Source of the DNA: Lasioglossum baleicum
Lineage: Eukaryota; Arthropoda; Insecta; Hymenoptera; Halictidae
NCBI RefSeq assembly: GCF_051020765.1
Contig: NW_027469110.1
Location: forward strand, 186,001 to 250,000
DNA: 64,000 bases
Direction: 5' to 3'
Shown piece by piece: positions 10,316-24,400 of the stretch (its first letter is position 1; each line of letters begins with the position of its first letter). The translations under genes were made by a program, and so were the position numbers. A model generated the notes under the pieces. It was not told where the DNA came from. It did not search any database and was given only the letters and a program-made list of their open reading frames with translations.

Positions 10316-11363
10316 GCTAGTCGAGCAAAAACACGTGCGAGAGGATGCATCCCGCAGGCTAGTCGAGTAAAGACACGTGCGAGAGGATGCATCCTGCAGG
10401 CTAGTCGAGTAAAAACACGTGCGAGAGGATGCATCCCGCAGGCTAGTCGAGTAAAAACACGTGCGAGAGGGTGCATCCCGCAGGCTAGTCGAGTAAAAAC
10501 ACGTGCGTGAGGATGCATCCCGCAGGCTAGTCGAATAAAAACACGTGCGAGAGGATGCATCCCGCAGGCTAGTCGAGTAAAAACACGTGCGAGAGGGTGC
10601 ATCCCGCAGGCTAGTCGAGTAAAAACACGTGCGTGAGGATGCATCCCGCAGGCTAGTCGAATAAAAACACGTGCGAGAGGATGCATCCCGCAGGCTAGTC
10701 GAGTAAAAACACGTGCGAGAGGATGCATCCCGCAGTCTAGTCGAGTAAAAACACGTGCGAGATTGTGCATCCCGCAGGCTAGTCGAGTAAAGACACGTGC
10801 GAGAGGATGCATCCCGCAGGCTAGTCCAGTAAAAACACGTGCGAGAGGATGCATCCCGCCGGCTAGTCGAGTAAAAACATGTGCGAGGTTTTGTGGGATG
10901 CGTATGCGCAGGTTTTGTGGGATGCGCATGCGCAGGTTTTGTGGGATGCGCATGCGCAGGTTTTGTGGGATGCGCATGCGCAGGTTTTTTGGGATGCGCA
11001 TGGCTAGTCGAGCAAAAACACGTGCGAGGGGATGCATCCCGCAGGCTAGTCCAGTAAAAACACGTGCGAGAGGATGCATCCCGCAGGCTAGTCGAGTAAA
11101 AACACGTGCGAGAGGATGCATCCTGCAGGCTAGTCGAGTAAAACACGTGCGTGAGGATGCATCCCGCAGGCTAGTCGAGTAAAAACACGTGCGAGAGGAT
11201 GCATCCCGCAGGCTAGTCGAGTAAAAACACGTGCGAGGGGATGCATCCCGCAGGCTAGTCCAATAAAAACACGTGCGAGAGGATGCATCCCGCAGGCTAG
11301 TCGAGTAAAAACACGTGCGAGAGGATGCATCCCGCAGGCTAGTCGAGTAAAAACACGTGCGAG

Positions 11364-14300
11364 GTTTTGTGGGATGCGCATGCGCAGGTTTTGTGGGATG
11401 CGCATGAGCAGGTTTTGTGGGATGCGCATGGCTAGTCGAGCAAAAACACGTGCGAGAGGATGCATCCCGCAGGCTAGTCGAGCAAAAACACGTGCGAGAG
11501 GATGCATCCCGCAGGCTAGTCGAGTAAAAACACGTGCGGGAGGATGCATCCCGCAGGCTAGTCGAGTAAAAACACGTGCGAGAGGATGCATCCCGCAGGC
11601 TAGTCGAGTAAAAACACGTGCGAGGTTTTGTGGGATGCGCATGCGCAGGTTTTGTGGGATGCGCATGCGCAGGTTTTGTGGGTTGCGCATGCGCAGGTTT
11701 TTTGGGATGCGCATGCGCAGATTTTTTGGGATGCGCATGGCTAGTCGAGCAAAAACACGTGCGAGAGGATGCATCCCGCAGGCTAGTCGAGTAAAAACAC
11801 GTGCGAGAGGGTGCATCCCGCAGGCTAGTCGAGTAAAAACACATGCGAGAGGATGCATCCCGCAGGCTAGTCCAGTAAAAACACGTGCGAGAGGATGCAT
11901 CCCGCCGGCTAGTCGAGTAAAAACACGTGCGAGGTTTTGTGGGATGCGTATCCGCAGGTTTTGTGGGATGCGCATGCGCAGGTTTTGTGGGATGCGCATG
12001 CGCAGGTTTTTTGGGATGCGCATGCGCAGGTTTTTTGGGATGCGCATGGCTAGTCGAGCAAAAACACGTGCGAGAGGATGCATCCCGGCAGGCTAGTCGA
12101 GTAAAAACACGTGCGAGAGGATGCATCCCGCAGGCTAGTCGAGTAAAAACACGTGCAAGAGGATGCTTCCCGCAGGCTAGTCGAGTAAAAACACGTGCGA
12201 GGGGATGCATCCCGCAGGCTAGTCCAGTAAAAACACGTGCGAGAGGATGCATCCCGCAGGCTAGTCGAGTAAAAACACGTGCGAGATGATGCATCCTGCA
12301 GGCTAGTCGAGTGAAAACACGTGCGAGGGGATGCATCCCGCAGGCTAGTCCAGTAAAAACACGTGCGAGTGGATGCATCCCGCAGGCTAGTCGAGTAAAA
12401 ACACGTGCGAGGGGATGCATCCCGCAGGCTAGTCCAGTAAAAACACGTGCGAGAGGATGCATCCCGCAGGCTAGTCGAGTAAAATCACGTGCGAGAGGAT
12501 GCATCCTGCAGGCTAGTCGAGTAAAACACGTGCGTGAGGATGCATCCCGCAGGCTAGTCGAGTAAAAACACGTGCGAGAGGATGCATCCCGCAGGCTAGT
12601 CGAGTAAAAACACGTGCGAGGGGATGCATCCCGCAGGCTAGTCCAGTAAAAACACGTGCGAGAGGATGCATCCCGCAGGCTAGTCGAGTAAAAACACGTG
12701 CGAGAGGATGCATCCCGCAGGCTAGTCGAGTAAAAACACGTGCGAGGTTTTGTGGGATGCGCATGCGCAGGTTTTGTGGGATGCGCATGAGCAGGTTTTG
12801 TGGGATGCGCATGCGCAGGTTTTTTGGGATGCGCATGGCTAGTCGAGCAAAAACACGTGCGAGAGGATGCATCCCGCAGGCTAGTCGAGCAAAAACACGT
12901 GCGAGAGGATGCTTCCCGCAGGCTAGTCGAGTAAAAACACGTGCGAGAGGATGCATCCCGCAGGCTAGTCGAGTAAAAACACGTGCGAGGGGATGCATCC
13001 CGCAGGCTAGTCCAGTAAAAACACGTGCGAGAGGATGCATCCCGCAGGCTAGTCGAGTAAAAACACGTGCGAGGGGATGCATCCCGCAGGCTAGTCCAGT
13101 AAAAACACGTGCGAGAGGATGCATCCCGCAGGCTAGTCGAGTAAAAACACGTGCGAGAGGATGCATCCTGCAGGCTAGTCGAGTAAAACACGTGCGTGAG
13201 GATGCATCCCGCAGGCTAGTCGAGTAAAAACACGTGCGAGAGGATGCATCCCGCAGGCTAGTCGAGTAAAAACACGTGCGAGGGGATGCATCCCGCAGGC
13301 TAGTCCAATAAAAACACGTGCGAGAGGATGCATCCCGCAGGCTAGTCGAGTAAAAACACGTGCGAGAGGATGCATCCCGCAGGCTAGTCGCGTAAAAACA
13401 CGTGCGAGGTTTTGTGGGATGCGCATGCGCAGGTTTTGTGGGATGCGCATGAGCAGGTTTTGTGGGATGCGCATGGCTAGTCGAGCAAAAACACGTGCGA
13501 GAGGATGCATCCCGCAGGCTAGTCGAGCAAAAACACGTGCGAGAGGATGCATCCCGCAGGCTAGTCGAGTAAAAACACGTGCGGGAGGATGCATCCCGCA
13601 GGCTAGTCGAGTAAAAACACGTGCGAGAGGATGCATCCCGCAGGCTAGTCGAGTAAAAACACGTGCGAGGTTTTGTGGGATGCGCATGCGCAGGTTTTGT
13701 GGGATGCGCATGCGCAGGTTTTGTGGGTTGCGCATGCGCAGGTTTTTTGGGATGCGCATGCGCAGATTTTTTGGGATGCGCATGGCTAGTCGAGCAAAAA
13801 CACGTGCGAGAGGATGCATCCCGCAGGCTAGTCGAGTAAAAACACGTGCGAGAGGATGCATCCCGCAGGCTAGTCGAGTAAAAACACGTGCGAGAGGATG
13901 CTTCCCGCAGGCTAGTCGAGTAAAAACACGTGCGAGAGGATGCATCCTGCAGGCTAGTCGAGTAAAAACACGTGCGAGAGGATGCATCCCGCAGGCTAGT
14001 CGAGTAAAAACACGTGCGAGAGGATGCATCCCGCAGGCTAGTCCAGTAAAAACACGTGCGAGAGGATGCATCCCGCAGGCTAGTCGAGTAAAAACACGTG
14101 CGAGGTTTTGTGGGATGCGCATGCGCAGGTTTTGTGGGATGCGCATGCGCAGGTTTTTTGGGATGCGCATGGCTAGTCGAGCAAAAACACGTGCGAGAGG
14201 ATGCATCCCGCAGGCTAGTCGAGTAAAAACACGTGCGGGAGGATGCATCCCGTAGGCTAGTCGAGTAAAAACACGTGCGAGAGGATGCATCCTGCAGGCT

Positions 14301-17023
14301 AGTCGAGTAAAACACGTGCGTGAGGATGCATCCCGCAGGCTAGTCGAATAAAAACACGTGCGAGAGGATGCATCCCGCAGGCTAGTCGAGTAAAAACACG
14401 TGCGAGAGGATGCATCCTGCAGGCTAGTCGAGTAAAACACGTGCGTGAGGTTGCATCCCGCAGGATAGTCGAATAAAAACACGTGCGAGAGGATGCATCC
14501 CGCAGGCTAGTCGAGTAAAAACACGTGCGAGAGGATGCATCCCGCAGGCTAGTCGAGTAAAAACACGTGCGAGAGGGTGCATCCCGCAGGCTAGTCGAGT
14601 AAAAACACGTGCGAGAGGATGCATCCCGCAGGCTAGTCCAGTAAAAACACGTGCGAGAGGATGCATCCCGCCGGCTAGTCGAGTAAAAACACGTGCGAGG
14701 TTTTGTGGTATGCGTATGCGCAGGTTTTGTGGGATGCGCATGCGCAGGTTTTGTGGGATGCGCATGCGCAGGTTTTGTGGGTTGCGCATGCGCAGGTTTT
14801 TTGGGATGCGCATGGCTAGTCGAGTAAAAACACGTGCGAGAGGATGCATCCCGCAGGCTAGTCCAGTAAAAACACGTGCGAGAGGATGCATCCCGCCGGC
14901 TAGTCGAGTAAAAACACGTGCGAGGTTTTGTGGGATGCGTATGCGCAGGTTTTGTGGGATGCGCATGCGCAGGTTTTGTGGGATGCGCATGCGCAGGTTT
15001 TTTGGGATGCGCATGGCTAGTCGAGCAAAAACACGTGCGAGAGGATGCATCCCGCAGGCTAGTCGAGCAAAAACACGTGCGAGAGGATGCATCCCGCAGG
15101 CTAGTCGAGTAAAGACACGTGCGAGAGGATACATCCCGCAGGCTAGTCGAGTAAAAACACGTGCGAGAGGATGCATCCCGCAGGCTAGTCGAGTAAAAAC
15201 ACGTGCAAGAGGATGCTTCCCGCAGGCTAGTCGAGTAAAAACACGTGCGAGAGGATGCTTCCCGCAGGCTAGTCGAGTAAAAACACGTGCGAGAGGATGC
15301 ATCCCGCAGGCTAGTCGAGTAAAAACACGTGCGAGAGGATGCATCCCGCAGGCTAGTCGAGTAAAAACACGTGCGAGAGGATGCATCCCGCAGGCTAGTC
15401 GAGTAAAAACACGTGCGGGAGGATGCATCCCGCAGGCTAGTCGAGTAAAAACACGTGCGAGAGGATGCATCCTGCAGGCTAGTCGAGTAAAACACGTGCG
15501 TGAGGATGCATCCCGCAGGCTAGTCGAATAAAAACACGTGCTAGAGGATGCATCCCGCAGGCTAGTCGAGTAAAAACACGTGCGAGAGGATGCATCCCGC
15601 AGGCTAGTCGAGTAAAAACACGTGCGAGAGGGTGCATCCCGCAGGCTAGTCGAGTAAAAACACGTGCGAGAGGATGCATCCCGCAGGCTAGTCGAGTAAA
15701 AACACGTGCGGGAGGATGCATCCCGCAGGCTAGTCGAGTAAAAACACGTGCGAGAGGATGCATCCTGCAGGCTAGTCGAGTAAAACACGTGCGTGAGGAT
15801 GCATCCCGCAGGCTAGTCGAATAAAAACACGTGCTAGAGGATGCATCCCGCAGGCTAGTCGAGTAAAAACACGTGCGAGAGGATGCATCCCGCAGGCTAG
15901 TCGAGTAAAAACACGTGCGAGAGGGTGCATCCCGCAGGCTAGTCGAGTAAAAACACGTGCGAGAGGATGCATCCCGCAGGCTAGTCCAGTAAAAACACGT
16001 GCGAGAGGATGCATCCCGCCGGCTAGTCGAGTAAAAACACGTGCGAGGTTTTGTGGGATGCGTATGCGCAGGTTTTGTGGGATGCGCATGCGCAGGTTTT
16101 GTGGGATGCGCATTCGCAGGTTTTTTGGGATGCGCATGCGCAGGTTTTTTGGGATGCGCATGCGCAGGTTTTTTGGGATGCGCATGGCTAGTCGAGCAAA
16201 AACACGTGCGAGAGGATGCATCCCGCAGGCTAGTCGAGTAAAGACACGTGCGAGAGGATGCATCCTGCAGGCTAGTCGAGTAAAACACGTGCGTGAGGAT
16301 GCATCCCGCAGGCTAGTCGAATAAAAACACGTGCGAGAGGATGCATCCCGCAGACTAGTCGAGTAAAAACACGTGCGAGAGGATGCATCCCGCAGTCTAG
16401 TCGAGTAAAAACACGTGCGAGATTGTGCATCCCGCAGGCTAGTCGAGTAAAGACACGTGCGAGAGGATGCATCCCGCAGGCTAGTCCAGTAAAAACACGT
16501 GCGAGAGGATGCATCCCGCCGGCTAGTCGAGTAAAAACATGTGCGAGGTTTTGTGGGATGCGTATGCGCAGGTTTTGTGGGATGCGCATGCGCAGGTTTT
16601 GTGGGATGCGCATGCGCAGGTTTTGTGGGATGCGCATGCGCAGGTTTTTTGGGATGCGCATGGCTAGTCGAGCAAAAACACGTGCGAGGGGATGCATCCC
16701 GCAGGCTAGTCCAGTAAAAACACGTGCGACAGGATGCATCCCGCAGGCTAGTCGAGTAAAAACACGTGCGAGAGGATGCATCCTGCAGGCTAGTCGAGTA
16801 AAACACGTGCGTGAGGATGCATCCCGCAGGCTAGTCGAGTAAAAACACGTGCGAGAGGATGCATCCCGCAGGCTAGTCGAGTAAAAACACGTGCGAGGGG
16901 ATGCATCCCGCAGGCTAGTCCAATAAAAACACGTGCGAGAGGATGCATCCCGCAGGCTAGTCGAGTAAAAACACGTGCGAGAGGATGCATCCCGCAGGCT
17001 AGTCGAGTAAAAACACGTGCGAG
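11364..17023 (+). repeat. H-type higher-order repeat, copy H2 (5,660 bp), the most complete
   Basis: Block series: 11364-11430 (3), 11625-11739 (5), 11934-12048 (5), landmark 12049-12091, 12747-12837 (4), 13409-13475 (3), 13670-13784 (5), 14105-14171 (3), 14700-14814 (5), 14925-15015 (4), 16048-16186 (6) and 16548-16662 (5). This copy and H4 carry the full set of blocks and serve as the reference order. Offset from H2 to H4 is 10,051 bp at first. It falls to 10,003 after a 48-bp loss in H4 and to 9,962 after a further loss near 25.7 kb. Confidence 0.85.
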
Positions 17024-20000
17024 GTTTTGTGGGATGCGCATGCGCAGGTTTTGTGGGATGCGCATGAGCAGGTTTTGTGGGATGCGCATGGCTAGTCGAG
17101 CAAAAACACGTGCGAGAGGATGCATCCCGCAGGCTAGTCGAGCAAAAACACGTGCGAGAGGATGCATCCCGCAGGCTAGTCGAGTAAAAACACGTGCGGG
17201 AGGATGCATCCCGCAGGCTAGTCGAGTAAAAACACGTGCGAGAGGATGCATCCCGCAGGCTAGTCGAGTAAAAACACGTGCGAGGTTTTGTGGGATGCGC
17301 ATGCGCAGGTTTTGTGGGATGCGCATGCGCAGGTTTTGTGGGTTGCGCATGCGCAGGTTTTTTGGGATGCGCATGCGCAGATTTTTTGGGATGCGCATGG
17401 CTAGTCGAGCAAAAACACGTGCGAGAGGATGCATCCCGCAGGCTAGTCGAGTAAAAACACGTGCGAGAGGGTGCATCCCGCAGGCTAGTCGAGTAAAAAC
17501 ACATGCGAGAGGATGCATCCCGCAGGCTAGTCCAGTAAAAACACGTGCGAGAGGATGCATCCCGCCGGCTAGTCGAGTAAAAACACGTGCGAGGTTTTGT
17601 GGGATGCGTATCCGCAGGTTTTGTGGGATGCGCATGCGCAGGTTTTGTGGGATGCGCATGCGCAGGTTTTTCGGGATGCGCATGCGCAGGTTTTTTGGGA
17701 TGCGCATGCGCAGGTTTTTTGGGATGCGCATGGCTAGTCGAGCAAAAACACGTGCGAGAGGATGCATCCCGGCAGGCTAGTCGAGTAAAAACACGTGCGA
17801 GAGGATGCATCCCGCAGGCTAGTCGAGTAAAAACACGTGCAAGAGGATGCTTCCCGCAGGCTAGTCGAGTAAAAACACGTGCGAGGGGATGCATCCCGCA
17901 GGCTAGTCCAGTAAAAACACGTGCGAGAGGATGCATGCCGCAGGCTAGTCGAGTAAAAACACGTGCGAGAGGATGCATCCTGCAGGCTAGTCGAGTGAAA
18001 ACACGTGCGAGGGGATGCATCCCGCAGGCTAGTCCAGTAAAAACACGTGCGAGTGGATGCATCCCGCAGGCTAGTCGAGTAAAAACACGTGCGAGGGGAT
18101 GCATCCCGCAGGCTAGTCCAGTAAAAACACGTGCGAGAGGATGCATCCCGCAGGCTAGTCGAGTAAAAACACGTGCGAGAGGATGCATCCTGCAGGCTAG
18201 TCGAGTAAAACACGTGCGTGAGGATGCATCCCGCAGGCTAGTCGAGTAAAAACACGTGCGAGAGGATGCATCCCGCAGGCTAGTCGAGTAAAAACACGTG
18301 CGAGGGGATGCATCCCGCAGGCTAGTCCAGTAAAAACACGTGCGAGAGGATGCATCCCGCAGGCTAGTCGAGTAAAAACACGTGCGAGAGGATGCATCCC
18401 GCAGGCTAGTCGAGTAAAAACACGTGCGAGGTTTTGTGGGATGCGCATGCGCAGGTTTTGTGGGATGCGCATGAGCAGGTTTTGTGGGATGCGCATGCGC
18501 AGGTTTTTTGGGATGCGCATGGCTAGTCGAGCAAAAACACGTGCGAGAGGATGCATCCCGCAGGCTAGTCGAGCAAAAACACGTGCGAGAGGATGCTTCC
18601 CGCAGGCTAGTCGAGTAAAAACACGTGCGAGAGGATGCATCCCGCAGGCTAGTCGAGTAAAAACACGTGCGAGAGCATGCATCCCGCAGGCTAGTCGAGT
18701 AAAAACACGTGCGAGAGGATGCATCCCGCAGGCTAGTCGAGTAAAAACACGTGCGAGAGCATGCATCCCGCAGGCTAGTCGAGTAAAAACACGTGCGAGA
18801 GGATGCATCCCGCAGGCTAGTCGAGTAAAAACACGTGCGAGGGGATGCATCCCGCAGGCTAGTCCAGTAAAAACACGTGCGAGAGGATGCATCCCGCAGG
18901 CTAGTCGAGTAAAAACACGTGCGAGAGGATGCATCCTGCAGGCTAGTCGAGTAAAACACGTGCGTGAGGATGCATCCCGCAGGCTAGTCGAGTAAAAACA
19001 CGTGCGAGAGGATGCATCCCGCAGGCTAGTCGAGTAAAAACACGTGCGAGGGGATGCATCCCGCAGGCTAGTCCAATAAAAACACGTGCGAGAGGATGCA
19101 TCCCGCAGGCTAGTCGAGTAAAAACACGTGCGAGAGGATGCATCCCGCAGGCTAGTCGCGTAAAAACACGTGCGAGGTTTTGTGGGATGCGCATGCGCAG
19201 GTTTTGTGGGATGCGCATGAGCAGGTTTTGTGGGATGCGCATGGCTAGTCGAGCAAAAACACGTGCGAGAGGATGCATCCCGCAGGCTAGTCGAGCAAAA
19301 ACACGTGCGAGAGGATGCATCCCGCAGGCTAGTCGAGTAAAAACACGTGCGGGAGGATGCATCCTGCAGGCTAGTCGAGTAAAAACACGTGCGAGAGGAT
19401 GCATCCCGCAGGCTAGTCGAGTAAAAACACGTGCGAGGTTTTGTGGGATGCGCATGCGCAGGTTTTGTGGGATGCGCATGCGCAGGTTTTGTGGGTTGCG
19501 CATGCGCAGGTTTTTTGGGATGCGCATGGCTAGTCGAGCAAAAACACGTGCGAGAGGATGCATCCCGCAGGCTAGTCGAGTAAAAACACGTGCGAGAGGA
19601 TGCATCCCGCAGGCTAGTCGAGTAAAAACACGTGCGAGAGGATGCTTCCCGCAGGCTAGTCGAGTAAAAACACGTGCGAGAGGATGCATCCCGCAGGCTA
19701 GTCGAGTAAAAACACGTGCGAGAGGATGCATCCCGCAGGCTAGTCGAGTAAAAACACGTGCGAGAGGATGCATCCCGCAGGCTAGTCCAGTAAAAACACG
19801 TGCGAGAGGATGCATCCCGCAGGCTAGTCGAGTAAAAACACGTGCGAGGTTTTGTGGGATGCGCATGCGCAGGTTTTGTGGGATGCGCATGCGCAGGTTT
19901 TTTGGGATGCGCATGGCTAGTCGAGCAAAAACACGTGCGAGAGGATGCATCCCGCAGGCTAGTCGAGTAAAAACACGTGCGGGAGGATGCATCCCGTAGG

Positions 20001-21414
20001 CTAGTCGAGTAAAAACACGTGCGAGAGGATGCATCCTGCAGGCTAGTCGAGTAAAACACGTGCGTGAGGATGCATCCCGCAGGCTAGTCGAATAAAAACA
20101 CGTGCGAGAGGATGCATCCCGCAGGCTAGTCGAGTAAAAACACGTGCGAGAGGATGCATCCTGCAGGCTAGTCGAGTAAAACACGTGCGTGAGGTTGCAT
20201 CCCGCAGGCTAGTCGAATAAAAACACGTGCGAGAGGATGCATCCCGCAGGCTAGTCGAGTAAAAACACGTGCGAGAGGATGCATCCCGCAGGCTAGTCGA
20301 GTAAAAACACGTGCGAGAGGGTGCATCCCGCAGGCTAGTCGAGTAAAAACACGTGCGAGAGGATGCATCCCGCAGGCTAGTCCAGTAAAAACACGTGCGA
20401 GAGGATGCATCCCGCCGGCTAGTCGAGTAAAAACACGTGCGAGGTTTTGTGGTATGCGTATGCGCAGGTTTTGTGGGATGCGCATGCGCAGGTTTTTTGG
20501 GATGCGCATGCGCAGGTTTTTTGGGATGCGCATGGCTAGTCGAGTAAAAACACGTGCGAGAGGATGCATCCCGCAGGCTAGTCGAGTAAAGACACGTGCG
20601 AGAGGATGCATCCCGCAGGCTAGTCGAGTAAAAACACGTGCGAGAGGGTGCATCCCGCAGGCTAGTCGAGTAAAAACACGTGCGTGAGGATGCATCCCGC
20701 AGGCTAGTCGAATAAAAACACGTGCGAGAGGATGCATCCCGCAGGCTAGTCGAGTAAAAACACGTGCGAGAGGATGCATCCCGCAGTCTAGTCGAGTAAA
20801 AACACGTGCGAGATTGTGCATCCCGCAGGCTAGTCGAGTAAAGACACGTGCGAGAGGATGCATCCCGCAGGCTAGTCCAGTAAAAACACGTGCGAGAGGA
20901 TGCATCCCGCCGGCTAGTCGAGTAAAAACATGTGCGAGGTTTTGTGGGATGCGTATGCGCAGGTTTTGTGGGATGCGCATGCGCAGGTTTTGTGGGATGC
21001 GCATGCGCAGGTTTTGTGGGATGCGCATGCGCAGGTTTTTTGGGATGCGCATGGCTAGTCGAGCAAAAACACGTGCGAGGGGATGCATCCCGCAGGCTAG
21101 TCCAGTAAAAACACGTGCGAGAGGATGCATCCCGCAGGCTAGTCGAGTAAAAACACGTGCGAGAGGATGCATCCTGCAGGCTAGTCGAGTAAAACACGTG
21201 CGTGAGGATGCATCCCGCAGGCTAGTCGAGTAAAAACACGTGCGAGAGGATGCATCCCGCAGGCTAGTCGAGTAAAAACACGTGCGAGGGGATGCATCCC
21301 GCAGGCTAGTCCAATAAAAACACGTGCGAGAGGATGCATCCCGCAGGCTAGTCGAGTAAAAACACGTGCGAGAGGATGCATCCCGCAGGCTAGTCGAGTA
21401 AAAACACGTGCGAG
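17024..21414 (+). repeat. H-type higher-order repeat, copy H3 (4,391 bp)
   Basis: Block series: 17024-17090 (3), 17285-17399 (5), 17594-17732 (6, one unit with GTTTTTCGGG), landmark 17733-17775, 18431-18521 (4), 19177-19243 (3), 19438-19528 (4), 19849-19915 (3), 20444-20534 (4) and 20939-21053 (5). The 5-4-6 section of H2 is reduced to a single four-unit block at 20444. H3 is the closest colinear match to the H7 island (offset 27,781, rising to 27,805 where H7 has one more 24-mer). Confidence 0.85.
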
Positions 21415-24400
21415 GTTTTGTGGGATGCGCATGCGCAGGTTTTGTGGGATGCGCATGAGCAGGTTTTGTGGGATGCGCATGGCTAGTCGAGCAAAAACAC
21501 GTGCGAGAGGATGCATCCCGCAGGCTAGTCGAGCAAAAACACGTGCGAGAGGATGCATCCCGCAGGCTAGTCGAGTAAAAACACGTGCGGGAGGATGCAT
21601 CCCGCAGGCTAGTCGAGTAAAAACACGTGCGAGAGGATGCATCCCGCAGGCTAGTCGAGTAAAAACACGTGCGAGGTTTTGTGGGATGCGCATGCGCAGG
21701 TTTTGTGGGATGCGCATGCGCAGGTTTTGTGGGTTGCGCATGCGCAGGTTTTTTGGGATGCGCATGCGCAGATTTTTTGGGATGCGCATGGCTAGTCGAG
21801 CAAAAACACGTGCGAGAGGATGCATCCCGCAGGCTAGTCGAGTAAAAACACGTGCGAGAGGGTGCATCCCGCAGGCTAGTCGAGTAAAAACACATGCGAG
21901 AGGATGCATCCCGCAGGCTAGTCCAGTAAAAACACGTGCGAGAGGATGCATCCCGCCGGCTAGTCGAGTAAAAACACGTGCGAGGTTTTGTGGGATGCGT
22001 ATCCGCAGGTTTTGTGGGATGCGCATGCGCAGGTTTTGTGGGATGCGCATGCGCAGGTTTTTTGGGATGCGCATGCGCAGGTTTTTTGGGATGCGCATGG
22101 CTAGTCGAGCAAAAACACGTGCGAGAGGATGCATCCCGGCAGGCTAGTCGAGTAAAAACACGTGCGAGAGGATGCATCCCGCAGGCTAGTCGAGTAAAAA
22201 CACGTGCAAGAGGATGCTTCCCGCAGGCTAGTCGAGTAAAAACACGTGCGAGGGGATGCATCCCGCAGGCTAGTCCAGTAAAAACACGTGCGAGAGGATG
22301 CATCCCGCAGGCTAGTCGAGTAAAAACACGTGCGAGAGGATGCATCCTGCAGGCTAGTCGAGTGAAAACACGTGCGAGGGGATGCATCCCGCAGGCTAGT
22401 CCAGTAAAAACACGTGCGAGTGGATGCATCCCGCAGGCTAGTCGAGTAAAAACACGTGCGAGGGGATGCATCCCGCAGGCTAGTCCAGTAAAAACACGTG
22501 CGAGAGGATGCATCCCGCAGGCTAGTCGAGTAAAATCACGTGCGAGAGGATGCATCCTGCAGGCTAGTCGAGTAAAACACGTGCGTGAGGATGCATCCCG
22601 CAGGCTAGTCGAGTAAAAACACGTGCGAGAGGATGCATCCCGCAGGCTAGTCGAGTAAAAACACGTGCGAGGGGATGCATCCCGCAGGCTAGTCCAGTAA
22701 AAACACGTGCGAGAGGATGCATCCCGCAGGCTAGTCGAGTAAAAACACGTGCGAGAGGATGCATCCCGCAGGCTAGTCGAGTAAAAACACGTGCGAGGTT
22801 TTGTGGGATGCGCATGCGCAGGTTTTGTGGGATGCGCATGAGCAGGTTTTGTGGGATGCGCATGCGCAGGTTTTTTGGGATGCGCATGGCTAGTCGAGCA
22901 AAAACACGTGCGAGAGGATGCATCCCGCAGGCTAGTCGAGCAAAAACACGTGCGAGAGGATGCTTCCCGCAGGCTAGTCGAGTAAAAACACGTGCGAGAG
23001 GATGCATCCCGCAGGCTAGTCGAGTAAAAACACGTGCGAGGGGATGCATCCCGCAGGCTAGTCCAGTAAAAACACGTGCGAGAGGATGCATCCCGCAGGC
23101 TAGTCGAGTAAAAACACGTGCGAGGGGATGCATCCCGCAGGCTAGTCCAGTAAAAACACGTGCGAGAGGATGCATCCCGCAGGCTAGTCGAGTAAAAACA
23201 CGTGCGAGAGGATGCATCCTGCAGGCTAGTCGAGTAAAACACGTGCGTGAGGATGCATCCCGCAGGCTAGTCGAGTAAAAACACGTGCGAGAGGATGCAT
23301 CCCGCAGGCTAGTCGAGTAAAAACACGTGCGAGGGGATGCATCCCGCAGGCTAGTCCAATAAAAACACGTGCGAGAGGATGCATCCCGCAGGCTAGTCGA
23401 GTAAAAACACGTGCGAGAGGATGCATCCCGCAGGCTAGTCGCGTAAAAACACGTGCGAGGTTTTGTGGGATGCGCATGGCTAGTCGAGCAAAAACACGTG
23501 CGAGAGGATGCATCCCGCAGGCTAGTCGAGCAAAAACACGTGCGAGAGGATGCATCCCGCAGGCTAGTCGAGTAAAAACACGTGCGGGAGGATGCATCCC
23601 GCAGGCTAGTCGAGTAAAAACACGTGCGAGAGGATGCATCCCGCAGGCTAGTCGAGTAAAAACACGTGCGAGGTTTTGTGGGATGCGCATGCGCAGGTTT
23701 TGTGGGATGCGCATGCGCAGGTTTTGTGGGTTGCGCATGCGCAGGTTTTTTGGGATGCGCATGCGCAGATTTTTTGGGATGCGCATGGCTAGTCGAGCAA
23801 AAACACGTGCGAGAGGATGCATCCCGCAGGCTAGTCGAGTAAAAACACGTGCGAGAGGATGCATCCCGCAGGCTAGTCGAGTAAAAACACGTGCGAGAGG
23901 ATGCTTCCCGCAGGCTAGTCGAGTAAAAACACGTGCGAGAGGATGCATCCTGCAGGCTAGTCGAGTAAAAACACGTGCGAGAGGATGCATCCCGCAGGCT
24001 AGTCGAGTAAAAACACGTGCGAGAGGATGCATCCCGCAGGCTAGTCCAGTAAAAACACGTGCGAGAGGATGCATCCCGCAGGCTAGTCGAGTAAAAACAC
24101 GTGCGAGGTTTTGTGGGATGCGCATGCGCAGGTTTTGTGGGATGCGCATGCGCAGGTTTTTTGGGATGCGCATGGCTAGTCGAGCAAAAACACGTGCGAG
24201 AGGATGCATCCCGCAGGCTAGTCGAGTAAAAACACGTGCGGGAGGATGCATCCCGTAGGCTAGTCGAGTAAAAACACGTGCGAGAGGATGCATCCTGCAG
24301 GCTAGTCGAGTAAAACACGTGCGTGAGGATGCATCCCGCAGGCTAGTCGAATAAAAACACGTGCGAGAGGATGCATCCCGCAGGCTAGTCGAGTAAAAAC

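Larger units (their letters stand above)
7076..11363 (+). repeat. H-type higher-order repeat, copy H1 (4,288 bp)
   Basis: Block series with unit counts: 7076-7142 (3), 7337-7451 (5), 7646-7760 (5), then the G-insertion landmark 7761-7803, 8459-8549 (4), 9122-9236 (5), 9347-9437 (4), 10177-10315 (6) and 10888-11002 (5). Compared with the full series in H2 (3-5-5-mark-4-3-5-3-5-4-6-5), H1 lacks the internal 3-5-3 section. Long runs of plain 42-mers lie at 7804-8458 and 9438-10176. Confidence 0.85.
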
